The position numbers were made by a program, and so were the translations under genes. The notes beneath the pieces were generated by a model. The model did no database searches, was not told the DNA's origin, and worked only from the letters and a program-made list of their open reading frames with translations. Below, one piece after another: positions 4,815 through 5,455 of a DNA stretch of 5,455 nucleotides. The DNA comes from an uncultured Lachnospiraceae bacterium (GTDB lineage Bacteria; Bacillota; Clostridia; Lachnospirales; Lachnospiraceae): positions 1 through 5,455 of the forward strand of contig CACYBJ010000054.1 of assembly GCA_902772565.1 (NCBI GenBank). The letters are read 5' to 3'. Positions within the stretch are counted from its first letter, which is position 1. Each line of letters begins with the position of its first letter.

Positions 4815-5455
4815 ATGCCTTTGAAAAGTAGTATTTCTTTATAAATATCACCATAAGAGAGAATCCCATGATGCTGTAAACAATGCAATTCGAAACGGCG
4901 ACGCCCATGCATCCCATTTTCGGTATCAAAATATAATCCAAAATCACCTGAATTACAATACCCACACCGGAAACTATAAGATTATACTTAATCTGTCCCA
5001 TGGCCGCAAGCAGGTTTGCTGTGGTGTATCTTATGCCGGAATTAATGAAGGCGGCGATGAGAAGCACCTGCATAACACCTACGGTATTAAGGTATTCCTT
5101 TCCGTACATTATGGAAATGAGGGGCCTTGCAAACAGCGCAAACACCGCACAGATGGCGCCTACCACCAGGATGCTTACCGCAACTACTTTTTTGTAATTG
5201 CTTCTTACCCAGCCGCTGTCCTTTTCGTTTCTCGTAAAGTACGGAGCCACGAATACGCCGATGGCTGTGGCAAAGATCGAAATGTTGCCGGGAAGCACGT
5301 AGGCTACTCCGTAGTCGGCCAGCATCAGAGGATCGCCGGTCATCTTGCCTATCATGTAAGTATCGTTAAGCATGATAAGGGCCCAGAGGCCGTTGGTGAT
5401 CATGTACTGGAAGGAATAGACGTTTATTTCCTTCTTAAGTTCCTTGCCTAAAGGC
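4804..5455 (-). CDS. Polysaccharide flippase (Wzx/MATE-like), C-terminal half (runs off right edge)
   Basis: The frame is open to the right edge and gives 216 residues ending KKYYFSKASAA, so roughly the first half of a protein of usually 400-500 residues is missing. The ATG at 5403-5401 is internal: 17 more in-frame residues (PLGKELKKEINVYSFQY) precede it. About six hydrophobic membrane segments are visible, near visible residues 18-36, 48-72, 90-113, 125-150, 157-178 and 184-205. Short basic loops separate them. PLISIMYGKEYLNTVGVMQV (111-130) and ILIPKMGCMGVAVS (175-188) match the pattern of the C-terminal domain of polysaccharide exporters of the MOP superfamily. Such proteins move lipid-linked repeat units across the cytoplasmic membrane. 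Adjacent sugar-nucleotide genes support that role. The transported glycan cannot be read from this fragment. Confidence 0.85.
   Translation of the reverse strand, partial: PLGKELKKEINVYSFQYMITNGLWALIMLNDTYMIGKMTGDPLMLADYGVAYVLPGNISIFATAIGVFVAPYFTRNEKDSGWVRSNYKKVVAVSILVVGAICAVFALFARPLISIMYGKEYLNTVGVMQVLLIAAFINSGIRYTTANLLAAMGQIKYNLIVSGVGIVIQVILDYILIPKMGCMGVAVSNCIVYSIMGFSLMVIFIKKYYFSKASAA

Noticed and set aside
5401..5403. ATG at 5403-5401 as the true start of the flippase
   Set aside because: The frame stays open upstream to the window edge with membrane-protein-like residues, and 199 residues would be far too short for the family. The start lies outside the window.
1..5455. CRISPR array, tRNA or rRNA gene, insertion sequence, toxin-antitoxin or phage defence system
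   Set aside because: The window is almost fully occupied by six recognisable polysaccharide genes. I saw no regularly spaced repeats, no tRNA-like fold, no transposase motifs and no terminal inverted repeats.

Overview
The window is one block of surface-polysaccharide genes, all on the minus strand and closely packed. Read in the direction of transcription (high to low coordinates) it holds: the C-terminal half of a polysaccharide flippase (5455-4804); a WbpB/WlbA-type Gfo/Idh/MocA sugar-nucleotide dehydrogenase (4769-3690); a WbpD/WlbB-type left-handed beta-helix N-acetyltransferase with a cysteine-rich tail (3690-3112); a WbpE/WlbC-type PLP aminotransferase (3101-1974); a WbpA/TviB-type UDP-N-acetylhexosamine 6-dehydrogenase (1893-556); and the N-terminal part of a one-pass membrane protein resembling Wzz/YveK chain-length regulators (480 to the left edge).

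The four central enzymes match the four-step route known from Pseudomonas aeruginosa O5 (WbpA, WbpB, WbpE, WbpD) and Bordetella (WlbA-C). That route turns UDP-GlcNAc into UDP-2,3-diacetamido-2,3-dideoxy-D-glucuronic acid: C6 oxidation, C3 oxidation, C3 transamination, then 3-N-acetylation. The C2 epimerase (WbpI), which would give the manno form, and the glycosyltransferases are not in the window. The flippase on one side and the chain-length-type protein on the other suggest a Wzx/Wzy-style capsule or exopolysaccharide locus that contains a diacetamido-uronic acid.

Genes are joined by a TAATG overlap (3692-3688), a 10-nt gap in which the Shine-Dalgarno overlaps the upstream stop (3102-3111), and short gaps of 34, 80 and 75 nt. 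I see no convincing promoter or factor-independent terminator, so the block reads as the middle of a longer operon. The 80-nt gap carries three small inverted repeats.

Organism: strong GGAGG/AGGAG Shine-Dalgarno sites, moderate GC (mid to high 40s percent by eye) and the style of the chain-length protein suggest a Gram-positive Clostridia member, perhaps Lachnospiraceae (Butyrivibrio-like). This is inference from general features, not a database match. Nothing here looks like a wholly new system. The most useful points are the complete diacetamido-uronate module in a probable Firmicute, the cysteine-rich tail on the acetyltransferase, the hairpin-rich intercistronic gap and the weakly primed start of the last gene.
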